The notes: a model not told the origin generated them from the sequence alone. A stretch of 64,000 bases of DNA from an uncultured Flavobacteriales bacterium (GCA_943787535.1 CALSMU010000004.1:62001-126000), one strand, 5' to 3'; shown: positions 18,301-24,972, counted from the stretch's first letter. Numbers and translations are program-made.

Positions 18301-18680
18301 ATTTGTTTGGCTTCAGAACCATCAATGTTCATTACCCAAATATTGTCTCCCCCTCCCGCATCACTTGTAAAAGAAATCTTCTTACCGTCAGGGCTAAATC
18401 TTGGTTGGATTTCGAAAGGAATTCCTGCCCGTAACACTTTTGCTTTTCCTCCCGTTATAGGCATGATGTAGATGTCTCCAACCATATCAAAAACAATATT
18501 TTTGCCATCTGGACTTACGTCTAAATTCATCCACGTCCCTTCATCTGTGGTAAATTTCAAGTCCTTATAATTCCAGTCTCCTTTTGGATTAGAGACATCC
18601 CACTTCTCTTTGTCTTTTTTATTTTGAGCTGTTCCCACAAGGGTTAACCCGATAAATAATGAGAATAATGCGTTTTTCAT
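15399..18680 (-). CDS. TolB-like beta-propeller/amidohydrolase fusion
   Basis: A secreted two-domain protein of about 1,093 residues. MKNALFSLFIGLTLVGTAQ is a Sec signal; I take this ATG (18680) over the one at 18731, which would bury the signal. From about 40 to 640 there are repeated SPDGKxIxF motifs (WD40-like/PD40 blades as in TolB). The C-terminal ~400 residues are an amidohydrolase: PGIIDVHAHIG gives the metal-binding His-x-His, with further candidates in SVKSYN, GVEHN and GAHGQLQGLGAHWEL. It ends in CGCSIAP. Likely a periplasmic metal-dependent hydrolase such as a peptidase; substrate unknown. This fusion type is widespread in Bacteroidota. Confidence 0.9.
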   Translation of the reverse strand: MKNALFSLFIGLTLVGTAQNKKDKEKWDVSNPKGDWNYKDLKFTTDEGTWMNLDVSPDGKNIVFDMVGDIYIMPITGGKAKVLRAGIPFEIQPRFSPDGKKISFTSDAGGGDNIWVMNIDGSEAKQITKEDFRLVNNAVWTSDGNSLIVRKHFTSERSAGAGEMWMYHITGGSGLQLTKKKNEQQDVNEPCISPDGKYLYYSEDMYPGGFFQYNKDPNKQIYVIKRYAFEDGEIKTITGGPGGAARPQLSRDGKLLAFIKRIDAKSVLYIHDLATGEEWPVYDKLNKDQQEAWAIFGVYTGFNWMPDNKSIVIWSGGKINSINIESLTITEIPFSADVHLKIAETLEFENPVSPDEFTAKVIRHAVTSPDGKTLVFNALGYLWKKQLPNGKPKRITESTDFEFEPSFSPDGKTIVYVTWNDKELGAIYSIPYKGGDPVKLSSEKGIFRTPSYCSDGSKIVYLKESGNNEQGHSFAKNAGIYIMDAGGTNPYLVAEQGQYPTFTKDQKRVFFQTGGTYFGQLTKELHSVDLNGVDEKTHITSKYANRLVPSPDNKWVAFSHLHKVYIAPIPHTGKPLNLDNKTNSVPVSQVARDAGINLHWSADSKKIRWTLGEEYFENDIDQRFTYLPNSPDSIAPIDTTGIRINLVQDTDKPNGKIVFKGATIITMEGDKVIKNGTIVINENRITKIGTVEEVSIPKDAKVYEMEGKTIMPGIIDVHAHIGAFRYGLTTQKHWQFYANLAYGVTTAHDPSANTETVFALSELVKSGELVGPRLYSTGFILYGGDGDFKAVINNLDDARSSIRRTKAFGALSVKSYNQPRRDQRQQVIQAAREQNIFVVPEGGSTFYHNMTMILDGHTGVEHNIPVAPVYKDIIELWSKSKTGYTPTLIVNYGGLNAEFYWYQNTNVYENKKLLQFYPRQIIASRARHRMMIPQEEYDNGHILVSQTCKKLSDAGVKVNLGAHGQLQGLGAHWELWSLQQGGMTNMEALRAATINGADYIGMSKDIGSLEEGKLADLVIMDKNPLDDIQNSNTIIYTMINGRLYDTETMNEIGNEPKTRKKFYWENSKYNAAFDWHQKSNSFMKSNCGCSIAP

Positions 18681-18749
18681 ATACCTAATTTGGATTGCTA
18701 ATTTACTATTTTTTAAGAAGGGAACGACCAATAGTGGGCAAGGTCCTGT

Positions 18750-19826
18750 TTATTGTAATTCCACTTCAGCGATCCTACCAAAGCTTCCAACTGCAACCCC
18801 ATGCAAATCTGGATTAATCAGTATTGCGTTAAAACCAATAGAATCTAGTAATGTCCAAGATTTTCCACCATTATATGATATGTCAGTTCCAGAGGTTCCG
18901 GTCGATATATAGGTGTCATCTTTGACATAGGTTACGCAGCTTCTAAAATCTTGAATTCCTTCTGATATATGCCACGTTTCCCCCCCGTTATTGGTATAAA
19001 CTTTAGAACTATCACAATCCAGAGTTTCCCAGTTTCCACCAACCGCAACACCATTCAACTCGTCTTTAAAAGCTATAGAATAGATTCCTTTTGACCCAGA
19101 ACCATCAAGTAATGGGGTTTCAACAGCGCTCCAACTATCGCCATAGTCTTTACTAATTAGCACTCTGGCTTTATCTCCTCCAAGGCCGATATATGCGATG
19201 CCATTTTCCTTGCAGACGATTCCTGTTCCACTTGCTGCAAAACCAGCTTCTATTTCCAGATTTTCTGGCATGTTTTCTTGTGGTATACGACTCCAATTTT
19301 CTCCACCGTCTATTGTTTTTAGAATAAAATGAAATCCACTTAATGGGTCGCCATAAACAAGCCCAACGGAGTCATTCCAAAAATCCATTCCATCCATAAA
19401 AACCAAAGAATCCATGTTGGAATAGACTTTACGCCATGCTTTTTCTCCCTTTTTAATTTTCCAGATATGACCAGGAGAGGCTATGCCCATTACTAAAATA
19501 GAACTGTCACTCAAAACATGAATATCTCTAAGGTCTGTATATTTTGCCTGGAAGAGTTCAATTTGTTCCAACTGAAATGTTTTGATTAAAATCTTTCCCT
19601 CGGTTCCACTAATAAAAAAAGCATTTCCAAGTTGATGTAATCCTCTGTAATGAACTAACGTATCGTTTGTATTTAATGATTTCACGAACAATGAAAAGCT
19701 ATCCGGAGTTACTTCAATACCTGGCTTTGTGAGGTTATAATCGACCTCGGAGACAGAGCTTTGGTTTTCCGCACAAGAAATAAACAAAACCGATAGTAAG
19801 AAGATTAAATAATTACTTTTTTTCAT
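18750..19826 (-). CDS. BNR/YCF48-like beta-propeller lipoprotein
   Basis: About 358 residues. MKKSNYLIFLLSVLFISCAEN is a lipoprotein signal (lipobox FISC). The mature part has repeated Asp-box/BNR-type blades, each with a G-G/D-x-W core: GGENWSRIP, YGDSWSAVE, GGETWHIS, GGKSWTLLD. This points to a beta-propeller like the YCF48/oxidoreductase-annotated proteins of Bacteroidota. No catalytic residues can be assigned. ATG 19826 is preferred; it follows the fumC stop by one base, so the two are in one operon. Confidence 0.85.
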   Translation of the reverse strand: MKKSNYLIFLLSVLFISCAENQSSVSEVDYNLTKPGIEVTPDSFSLFVKSLNTNDTLVHYRGLHQLGNAFFISGTEGKILIKTFQLEQIELFQAKYTDLRDIHVLSDSSILVMGIASPGHIWKIKKGEKAWRKVYSNMDSLVFMDGMDFWNDSVGLVYGDPLSGFHFILKTIDGGENWSRIPQENMPENLEIEAGFAASGTGIVCKENGIAYIGLGGDKARVLISKDYGDSWSAVETPLLDGSGSKGIYSIAFKDELNGVAVGGNWETLDCDSSKVYTNNGGETWHISEGIQDFRSCVTYVKDDTYISTGTSGTDISYNGGKSWTLLDSIGFNAILINPDLHGVAVGSFGRIAEVELQ

Positions 19827-19827
19827 T

Positions 19828-21222
19828 TTACAACGATCCAATCATTTTCTTTGGGTCAACCCAGTTGTCATATTCTTCTTCGGGCACATACCCTAAACGA
19901 ATCGCTTCTTCTCTTAAGGTAGTCCCATTTGCATGAGCAGTATTTGCAATTTCAGCAGCTTTGTAATAACCAATTTTAGTATTTAATGCAGTAACTAACA
20001 TCAATGAATTGTTTAACAATTCATCTATTCGCGTTTGGTTGGGCTCTATTCCAGCAGCGCAATTCTCTTCAAATGAAGCACAAGCATCTCCGATTAATTC
20101 AGCACTTTGCAATAGGTTATAAGCCATCATAGGCTTGAATACGTTCAGCTCGTAATGTCCTTGCGTACCTCCAATAGTTACAGCAACATCATTCCCCATT
20201 ACTTGAGCACAAACCATTGTTATTGCTTCCGCTTGCGTAGGATTCACTTTCCCCGGCATAATTGAAGACCCAGGCTCGTTCGCTGGAATAATAATTTCGC
20301 CAATTCCTGATCGAGGACCAGAAGCCATCATTCGAATATCATTGGCAATTTTATTTAACGAAACTGCTATTTGTTTCAATGCCCCATGTGTTTCCACAAT
20401 AGCATCATGTGCTGCTAATGCTTCAAATTTGTTTTCCGCAGTGATAAAAGGCAAACCTGTAAATTCTGCTATTTTTTTAGCTACCAAAACATCATATCCA
20501 GCAGGGGTATTTAAGCCTGTTCCTACAGCAGTTCCTCCTAGCGCTAATTCAGAAAGGTGCGCCAATGTGTTTTTTAAAGCTTTTAATCCATGGTCTAGTT
20601 GAGATACATATCCAGAAAATTCTTGACCTAATGTTAAAGGCGTAGCATCCATTAAATGTGTTCTTCCAATTTTTACAACATCCTTAAATGCTTCTGATTT
20701 AGCCTTTAGAGTATCCCTCAGTTGTTCAATTCCTGGAATTGTTTTTTCAGAAATCATTTTATAACATGCTATATGCATTCCGGTAGGAAATGTATCATTA
20801 CTGGATTGTGATTTGTTTACATCATCATTTGGAGAAAGCGTTTTTTCCCCCTCTCCAATTTTTTTTCCTGCCAATTCATGACCTCTGTGTGCAACAACCT
20901 CATTAACATTCATGTTACTTTGTGTTCCTGAACCTGTTTGCCATATTACTAATGGAAATTGATCATTTAATTTACCAGCAATGATTTCTTCACAAGCTGC
21001 AGAAATTAAATCTCTTTTCTCTTCTGGTAAAACACCTAAGTCACAATTTGCATGAGCTGCTGCTTTCTTTAAATAGGCAAAAGCATGCACTATTTCAATT
21101 GGCATAGAGGCAGATGGACCTATTTTAAAGTTATTTCGAGACCTCTCGGTCTGTGCTCCCCAATATTTATCGCTTGGAACTTTTACCTCTCCAATCGTAT
21201 CTTTTTCGATTCTATAATCCAT
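19828..21222 (-). CDS. fumC: Fumarate hydratase, class II
   Basis: A 464-residue fumarase that interconverts fumarate and malate in the TCA cycle, without an iron-sulfur cluster. The superfamily signature [13 protein letters not shown] and the motifs [11 protein letters not shown] and [16 protein letters not shown] are intact. The start is taken at ATG 21222 ([16 protein letters not shown]), which matches the family. An upstream in-frame ATG would add 13 unmatched residues. First gene of the leftward unit through to the S41 protease. Confidence 0.96.
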   Translation of the reverse strand: MDYRIEKDTIGEVKVPSDKYWGAQTERSRNNFKIGPSASMPIEIVHAFAYLKKAAAHANCDLGVLPEEKRDLISAACEEIIAGKLNDQFPLVIWQTGSGTQSNMNVNEVVAHRGHELAGKKIGEGEKTLSPNDDVNKSQSSNDTFPTGMHIACYKMISEKTIPGIEQLRDTLKAKSEAFKDVVKIGRTHLMDATPLTLGQEFSGYVSQLDHGLKALKNTLAHLSELALGGTAVGTGLNTPAGYDVLVAKKIAEFTGLPFITAENKFEALAAHDAIVETHGALKQIAVSLNKIANDIRMMASGPRSGIGEIIIPANEPGSSIMPGKVNPTQAEAITMVCAQVMGNDVAVTIGGTQGHYELNVFKPMMAYNLLQSAELIGDACASFEENCAAGIEPNQTRIDELLNNSLMLVTALNTKIGYYKAAEIANTAHANGTTLREEAIRLGYVPEEEYDNWVDPKKMIGSL

Positions 21223-21258
21223 ATTTGTAAAATTTATTTTAACTTCGCCTAAAGATTT

Positions 21259-21266
21259 CAAAATTA
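21259..21266 (-). promoter_or_regulatory. -7 box for fumC
   Basis: The minus strand reads TAATTTTG, a TAnnTTTG match, with TTG about 22 bases further up as a weak -33. It lies 36 bases before ATG 21222 and supports that shorter start. Confidence 0.45.
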
Positions 21267-21272
21267 CAAGTT

Positions 21273-21428
21273 ATGTTCATAGGTAGTGCAATATTTATCT
21301 GTTTTTTCGGTTTGGCATTTTGGCCATTACTTTTTGTAATGGGATTTGTCGGAGTTTGGGCGCATTGGGGTGCAATGGAAATGGCAAAAGCAAAATTCGC
21401 AAAAAGAGGATTTGACGAGGAGGTTTAA
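21273..21428 (+). CDS. Small membrane protein (51 aa)
   Basis: A 51-codon ORF: MFIGSAIFICFFGLAFWPLL, then FVMGFVGVWAHWG and a charged tail MAKAKFAKRGFDEEV. One long or two short membrane spans are followed by a cytosolic basic/acidic tail. It is divergent from fumC and followed after 23 bases by a perfect rho-independent terminator, which makes a real transcript likely. No family recognised. Confidence 0.6.
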   Translation: MFIGSAIFICFFGLAFWPLLFVMGFVGVWAHWGAMEMAKAKFAKRGFDEEV

Positions 21429-21451
21429 AACATCCGCTTTATTATATTATG

Positions 21452-21480
21452 AAGGCTTACTAATTGGTAAGCCTTTTTTG
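21452..21480 (+). terminator. Rho-independent terminator after the 51-aa gene
   Basis: AAGGCTTAC (21452-21460) and GTAAGCCTT (21467-21475) form a perfect 9-bp stem with loop TAATTG, followed by a run of T. Confidence 0.8.
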
Positions 21481-21489
21481 TTTCAAAAA

Positions 21490-21518
21490 AAAGAAGTTAA
21501 TCCATGTCTAACTTCTTT
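21490..21518. repeat. Inverted repeat (hairpin 2)
   Basis: AAAGAAGTTA (21490-21499) pairs with TAACTTCTTT (21509-21518) around a 9-base loop. It comes right after the terminator above and may be a second termination or RNA-end element; A-rich and T-rich flanks allow either direction. Confidence 0.5.
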
Positions 21519-21582
21519 AATTGGGTTTAAAAAAAATCGCTTGAAAAGTTTAAGAGTAGATTTTTTAAAAGTGCTAATAAAT

Positions 21583-21614
21583 AAACCCTCAAATAGAATT
21601 CTATTTGAGGGTTT
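21583..21614. repeat. Perfect 32-bp palindrome
   Basis: Arms AAACCCTCAAATAG (21583-21596) and CTATTTGAGGGTTT (21601-21614) flank AATT, giving a perfect palindrome flanked by A and T runs. It could be a bidirectional terminator or a protein-binding site. The rest of 21615-21896 up to the TerC gene holds no ORF or RNA I can support, apart from a TAATTTAG box about 20 bases before the TerC ATG. Confidence 0.65.
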
Positions 21615-21896
21615 TAACTTTTGTTTGATTTGTAATACGCAGGCAACGCTCCTGTACATCCTGCAGTCAGACTCACATGCCAAATATTACACCTGTAATA
21701 CTGTATTAACTCTATAAAGACGTTTTTTATTTTGTGATGGTTGTTTGCACTAGTGAAGAATCCCACCAATGGATGATTTTGCAGGTTTAACGGAGATTAA
21801 TTACAAAGAAAAGGGGAAATAAGGAACAATCATTAAGGCAGAAATAGATTTAAATTACAAGCAAAGTATTAATTTAGCCATCTAAAGTTACATTAA

Positions 21897-22631
21897 ATGG
21901 ATATATTTCTTGACCCACAAGCCTGGTTATCTATTCTGACCCTTACCTTATTAGAAATAGTATTAGGAATCGATAATATTATTTTTATTTCAATTGTAAC
22001 GGATGAATTACCTGAAAAAGAGCAGCCTAGAGTAAGGAACATAGGGTTGTTGCTGGCTATGGGTTTTCGTATAGGGTTGTTGTTAATTATCAATGTAATT
22101 CTTGGATTAACCGCTACATTATTTACTGTAATGGAAATTGAAATTAGTGGTAAAGACCTAATCCTTTTGGGCGGAGGGTTATTTTTAATGGGGAAAAGTG
22201 TTCTCGAAATTCATGAAAAAATAAGAGGACACAAAGATTCGAAAAATAAAAAGAAAAAGGCTTCTATTGGTTCTATTCTGGTGCAAATAATAATGCTTGA
22301 TTTAATATTTTCGTTTGATTCAATATTAACCGCAGTTGGAATTGCTTACAAACAAGAGGTTGTATTGATGATAATAGCGGTTGTAATTTCAATTGTTGTA
22401 ATGATGATTTTTGCAGGAGCAATTAGCCGATTCATTCACAAATACCCTACTATGCAAGTTTTAGCTTTGGCATTTTTAATTTTAATTGGCTTTATGCTGA
22501 TGCTAGAAGGTTTGGGTGAAGAAATAAATAAAGGGTACATCTATTTTGCAGTATTATTCTCGTTAATTGTTGAGGTAGTCAATATTAATATTCGAAAGAA
22601 AAGAGGGGTAGAAAAAGAAATAGTAGATTAA
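21897..22631 (+). CDS. TerC family integral membrane protein
   Basis: A 244-residue inner-membrane protein with about seven spans. The TerC hallmarks are the acidic membrane motifs LLEIVLGIDNIIFISI near residue 25 and LDLIFSFDSILTAVG near 140, whose Glu/Asp residues are thought to bind Mn2+ or Ca2+. TerC proteins export metal ions and help metalate secreted proteins; here the assignment is by family only. Monocistronic, just upstream of tRNA-Arg. Confidence 0.9.
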   Translation: MDIFLDPQAWLSILTLTLLEIVLGIDNIIFISIVTDELPEKEQPRVRNIGLLLAMGFRIGLLLIINVILGLTATLFTVMEIEISGKDLILLGGGLFLMGKSVLEIHEKIRGHKDSKNKKKKASIGSILVQIIMLDLIFSFDSILTAVGIAYKQEVVLMIIAVVISIVVMMIFAGAISRFIHKYPTMQVLALAFLILIGFMLMLEGLGEEINKGYIYFAVLFSLIVEVVNINIRKKRGVEKEIVD

Positions 22632-22685
22632 TTTATCAGTTCTTTTATTTTATTTGGGTTCATAAGAAACTTAACTTTGTATTTT

Positions 22686-22758
22686 GCTTCCATAGTTCAA
22701 CAGGATAGAATAGTCGCCTCCTAAGCAACAGATCTGGGTTCGAGTCCCGGTGGAAGTA
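22686..22758 (+). tRNA. tRNA-Arg (anticodon CCT)
   Basis: A cloverleaf can be drawn by hand. Acceptor GCTTCCA (22686-22692) pairs with TGGAAGT (22751-22757), discriminator A. D stem GTTC/GAAT. Anticodon stem GTCGC/GCAAC has one C-A mismatch and loop CTCCTAA, so the anticodon is CCT. T arm CTGGG-TTCGAGT-CCCGG. CCA is not encoded. tRNA-Arg(CCT) genes are frequent integration sites, and the accessory region begins right after this one. Confidence 0.93.
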
Positions 22759-22814
22759 CTAATTGAAATCATAAAATACTGTTATTGAAGTATTTGTGGT
22801 TTTTGTATTTGTTT

Positions 22815-22834
22815 TTGTCAAACTATTGTCAAAC
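22815..22834. repeat. Direct repeat TTGTCAAAC x2
   Basis: TTGTCAAAC occurs at 22815-22823 and 22826-22834, an 11-base period (one helical turn), about 57 bases past the tRNA 3' end. The spacing and position resemble integrase arm-type sites beside an attachment core, but no integrase gene is present. The remaining bases 22835-22977 hold nothing I can assign. Confidence 0.4.
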
Positions 22835-22977
22835 AATTTCAAATATCCAATACCTTTTCCAGCATCTACTTACCCCACTTTCTTCTCCATTTATATTTCT
22901 CATACTTCCACGATGTAGGACGAGAGAATAGGCAAATGAATAGTAGTTCAATGTATTTTACTTGGTAAATATAAACA

Positions 22978-23029
22978 TTGGATTGAAAAATTATTACCTT
23001 TCACTCGCTTAGGCACTTAAAATTGAATT
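22978..23029 (+). promoter_or_regulatory. Repeated promoter-leader cassette, copy 1
   Basis: From TTGGATTGAAAAATTATTAC to the ATG at 23030. It is nearly identical to 24003-24059, and its first ~25 bases match 23510-23535. It contains TACCTTTC (22995-23002), a TAnnTTTG-like -7 box. The shared part also includes TTTCACTCGCTTAGG and AAAATTGAATT just before the start codon, so a transcription start and a common 5' leader were duplicated together. Confidence 0.65.
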
Positions 23030-23464
23030 ATGAAAAGATTATTCTATTTAGGAGTTGTACTGATTTTTGGTTCTTGTGGAGAGAATGAATCAGAAAGTGG
23101 TTCATTAACAGTGAATGTGGACGGAAGAGAGGTTTCAACCATTAAAATAGGTAATTTAGAAGTGATGACCGAAGATTTAGGAGCGATGGATTGGGATGAA
23201 GCAAGCAAGGCTTGTTCAGCCTTAGGAGATGGATGGCGATTACCTGCAAAAGATGAATTAAATATCTTATATGAACAAAAGGATAAAGTTTGCGGCTTTG
23301 ACAATTACGATACAACGTCTTATGTTTCACCGCTTTACGCCACCTATTGGAGTTCGACAGAGTACGATGACTTCAATGCGTGGCTACAGAATTTCGGCAG
23401 GGGTTACCAGATAGCCACGAATAAGATCGACGCAAACTATGTTCGCGCTGTTCGGGATTTTTAA
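23030..23464 (+). CDS. DUF1566 (C-type-lectin-like) lipoprotein
   Basis: A 144-residue lipoprotein (MKRLFYLGVVLIFGSCGEN, lipobox FGSC) with a C-terminal DUF1566/Lcl-type domain: DWDEASKACSALGDGWRLP, KDELNILYE, then YWSSTEY and YVRAVRDF. The domain is a small C-type-lectin-like fold in which the last ~40 residues carry the exposed ligand-binding loops. Those loops differ from the paralogue at 24384-24935 in a way that suggests targeted diversification, and the 3' end is clearly more GC-rich than the rest of the gene. A linker of about 20 residues joins lipid anchor and domain. Ligand unknown. Confidence 0.85.
   Translation: MKRLFYLGVVLIFGSCGENESESGSLTVNVDGREVSTIKIGNLEVMTEDLGAMDWDEASKACSALGDGWRLPAKDELNILYEQKDKVCGFDNYDTTSYVSPLYATYWSSTEYDDFNAWLQNFGRGYQIATNKIDANYVRAVRDF
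23345..23461 (+). other. Candidate diversity-generating retroelement variable region (copy 1)
   Basis: Codons 106-144 of the DUF1566 gene. Aligned with 24813-24932, the middle codons differ mainly at positions 1 and 2 while ending in the same C or T (TAC/GAC, GAC/GCC, TTC/AAC, GGC/ACC, TAC/TCC, ATC/CTC, GAC/ACC, GAT/GCT). This is what adenine mutagenesis of AAC/AAT codons produces. The flanking framework codons show ordinary third-position changes. No template repeat or reverse transcriptase is in the window. Confidence 0.5.
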
Positions 23465-23509
23465 CCATTTATCTATTTAACAGTTTTAATGGTTTTGTGT
23501 TTACCCCCG

Positions 23510-23540
23510 TTGGATTGAAAAATATATTAACTTTCGTTAA
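23510..23540 (+). promoter_or_regulatory. Repeated promoter-leader cassette, copy 3 (partial)
   Basis: TTGGATTGAAAAATATATTAAC then TTTCG; it contains TAACTTTC (23528-23535) at the same offset as the boxes of the other copies. The repeat decays after that. It lies about 50 bases before the lipoprotein gene at 23591. Confidence 0.5.
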
Positions 23541-23590
23541 GTGAACAATAACGTTCTTTTATCAAGATTAATGAATAAAATAATAGAAGT

Positions 23591-23917
23591 ATGAGAGAAT
23601 TAGTTTTTGTGTTTATGGTTTTCTTTGGTTTATCTTCTTGTAATCAAGAGGAAATAGAGAATTTAAATAATAAGGTAGAACTTCTCGACCAAGAGAACGA
23701 AGAACTTAATTCTCATTTAGAACAAATGAATTATAGGCTTTCTGAGTCCATAAAAGAGGGTGTGTCAATAGAGTCTTTACAATATGAACTTAAGGCTTGT
23801 AAAGAGGAGTATAATGAATATAGATACGGGAGTCACTGTTGTTTAACAAGGGGAGGGCATAAAGTCTGTGGAGCAGACAATGTGATTGACTTTTTAAACG
23901 ACCATTATAAACCATAG
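23591..23917 (+). CDS. Small coiled-coil lipoprotein
   Basis: A 108-residue protein. MRELVFVFMVFFGLSSCNQ gives a lipobox (LSSC). Residues ~20-65 (EEIENLNNKVELLDQENEELN and on) form a coiled coil. The C-terminal ~40 residues hold four cysteines (LKAC, HCC, KVC) and end GADNVIDFLNDHYKP. The Cys cluster could bind metal or make disulfides. Not recognised. It is followed after one base by the hsdR-like remnant. Confidence 0.65.
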   Translation: MRELVFVFMVFFGLSSCNQEEIENLNNKVELLDQENEELNSHLEQMNYRLSESIKEGVSIESLQYELKACKEEYNEYRYGSHCCLTRGGHKVCGADNVIDFLNDHYKP

Positions 23918-23918
23918 T

Positions 23919-24011
23919 ATGGGAGGAGAATACACAGAAGACAAGATAATCGAGCAAATGTGCATTGATATTTTTCAAAAGGAATTAGATTGGGAAACAG
24001 TATTGGATTGA
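23919..24011 (+). pseudogene. Type I restriction HsdR N-terminal remnant
   Basis: A 30-codon ORF. GEYTEDKIIEQMCIDIFQKE and DWETVLD resemble the first residues of type I restriction endonuclease R subunits (YTEDKLIEQ...F.ELGWE pattern). The frame stops where the repeated leader cassette begins (TTGGATTGA supplies the TGA), so recombination at the repeat appears to have removed the rest. No hsdS or hsdM is present in the window. The match is short, so the call is tentative. Confidence 0.5.
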
Positions 24012-24059
24012 AAAATTATTATCTTTCACTCGCTTAGGCTATTAACTTAAAATTGAATT
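24003..24059 (+). promoter_or_regulatory. Repeated promoter-leader cassette, copy 2
   Basis: From TTGGATTGAAAAATTATTAT to the ATG at 24060, near-identical to 22978-23029 with small indels after TCGCTTAGG. It contains TATCTTTC (24020-24027) as the -7-like box. Confidence 0.65.
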
Positions 24060-24350
24060 ATGAAAAGATTATTATTCATCACCCCATTACTATTTTTACT
24101 TTCTTGCTCAGAAAGTGTTACAAAAGAAGAACAATCAAATGCTCAGCAAAACGTTGAAATACAGTTAATAGATGAACATTGGGCTAAGTTGTGTAAGGCA
24201 GCGGAGGAAGGTGATAAAAGTAAATTTTCATTAGCCATCAATTCATTCAAATCCGTAGAAATGGCTATTGAAGAAACGGATTCTAAAGCATACCTTCTTT
24301 CATTGAAGTTTAAACTTGACTCCTTAGAAGGAGTTCTAAATAATCATTAA
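24060..24350 (+). CDS. Small lipoprotein (96 aa)
   Basis: MKRLLFITPLLFLLSCSES is a lipoprotein signal (lipobox LLSC). The mature ~80 residues are helical and charged, with no motif I recognise (EHWAKLCKAAEEGDKSKFS, SLKFKLDSLEGVLNNH). It shares its promoter-leader and first four residues with the DUF1566 gene at 23030, so the cassette has been reused with a different body. Followed by the second DUF1566 gene after 33 bases, probably co-transcribed. Confidence 0.65.
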   Translation: MKRLLFITPLLFLLSCSESVTKEEQSNAQQNVEIQLIDEHWAKLCKAAEEGDKSKFSLAINSFKSVEMAIEETDSKAYLLSLKFKLDSLEGVLNNH

Positions 24351-24383
24351 GGACTGAAGCTGGAGATGATTTAAAACGAAATT

Positions 24384-24935
24384 ATGAAAAAGTTACTCTA
24401 TTTAGGAATTATATTAATACTTGGTTCTTGTGGACCGAATAGAGAGGAGATTAAAGAGGAAGAAAGAATAAGGATGGAGGTGAAAGAAGAGTTGGAAAAA
24501 GAGAAGAGATTGGAGAAAGAGAAGAGATTGGAGGAAGAAAAGAGGTTGGAAGAAGAAAAGAGGTTGGAAGAGGAAAAGAGGATTGAAGAAGAGAAGAGGT
24601 TGGAGGAAGAGCAACGAATTAATCGATATATATCATCGATCATCAAAATCGGTAATTTAGAAGTGATGACAGAAGATTTGGGAGAAATGAATTGGGCCGA
24701 TGCAATGAAGGCTTGTGCTGATTTAGGAGATGGATGGAGATTACCAACAAAAGATGAATTAAATATTTTGTATGAAAACCGAGATAAAATTGGCGGTTTT
24801 GCTAGTGCCTCCTATTGGAGTTCTACGGAGGACGATGCCAACTATGCGTGGTTTCAGAGTTTCACCGATGGTTCCCAGAGCAACTGCTACTTTAAGCTCA
24901 CCACAAATTACGTGCGTGCTGTTCGGGCTTTTTAA
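24384..24935 (+). CDS. DUF1566 lipoprotein with long charged stalk
   Basis: A 183-residue paralogue of the protein at 23030-23464. The lipoprotein signal is MKKLLYLGIILILGSCGPN. Residues ~20-85 are an uninterrupted Glu/Lys/Arg helix containing seven six-residue repeats (E-E/K-x-K-R-L-E type), predicted as a rigid single helix or coiled-coil stalk. The head, from KIGNLEVMTEDLGEMNWADA to YVRAVRAF, is a DUF1566/Lcl-type domain with GDGWRLPTKDEL and YWSSTED. It looks like a binding head held away from the membrane on a length-variable stalk. Ligand unknown. Confidence 0.85.
   Translation: MKKLLYLGIILILGSCGPNREEIKEEERIRMEVKEELEKEKRLEKEKRLEEEKRLEEEKRLEEEKRIEEEKRLEEEQRINRYISSIIKIGNLEVMTEDLGEMNWADAMKACADLGDGWRLPTKDELNILYENRDKIGGFASASYWSSTEDDANYAWFQSFTDGSQSNCYFKLTTNYVRAVRAF
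24498..24623 (+). repeat. 18-bp tandem repeat, 7 units, in frame
   Basis: Seven 18-base units (126 bases) encode residues 39-80 of the stalk: KEKRLE x2, EEKRLE x2, EEKRIE, EEKRLE, EEQRIN. A unit length divisible by three means unit gain or loss changes stalk length without breaking the gene. Confidence 0.85.
24813..24932 (+). other. Candidate diversity-generating retroelement variable region (copy 2)
   Basis: Last 40 codons of the second DUF1566 gene, one codon longer than copy 1. Rich in NNC codons (GAC, GCC, AAC, ACC, TCC, AGC, TGC, TAC, CTC) and more GC-rich than the rest of the gene. A short GC hairpin follows at 24973-24985. Confidence 0.5.
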
Positions 24936-24972
24936 CAATTTACCCATTCATCTATTTAACAATTTTATAAAT

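Noticed and set aside
15656..18471. Several 70-130-codon ORFs opposite the amidohydrolase gene
   Set aside because: They lie wholly inside a strongly supported gene on the other strand and show no domain or signal.
21346..21717. A 123-codon forward ORF
   Set aside because: It overlaps the 51-codon membrane gene out of frame and runs through a terminator and two hairpins; composition is not protein-like.
22760..23029. A tyrosine integrase beside tRNA-Arg
   Set aside because: No open frame of integrase length is present; only the repeats suggest past integration.
24498..24623. Tandem repeats considered as a CRISPR array
   Set aside because: Units are contiguous, lack spacers and lie in frame within a gene; no cas genes are present.
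24398..24646. Leftward Ser/Phe/Leu-repeat ORFs opposite the stalk gene
   Set aside because: They are the mirror of the in-frame 18-bp repeat; the forward frame has a lipoprotein signal and a known domain.
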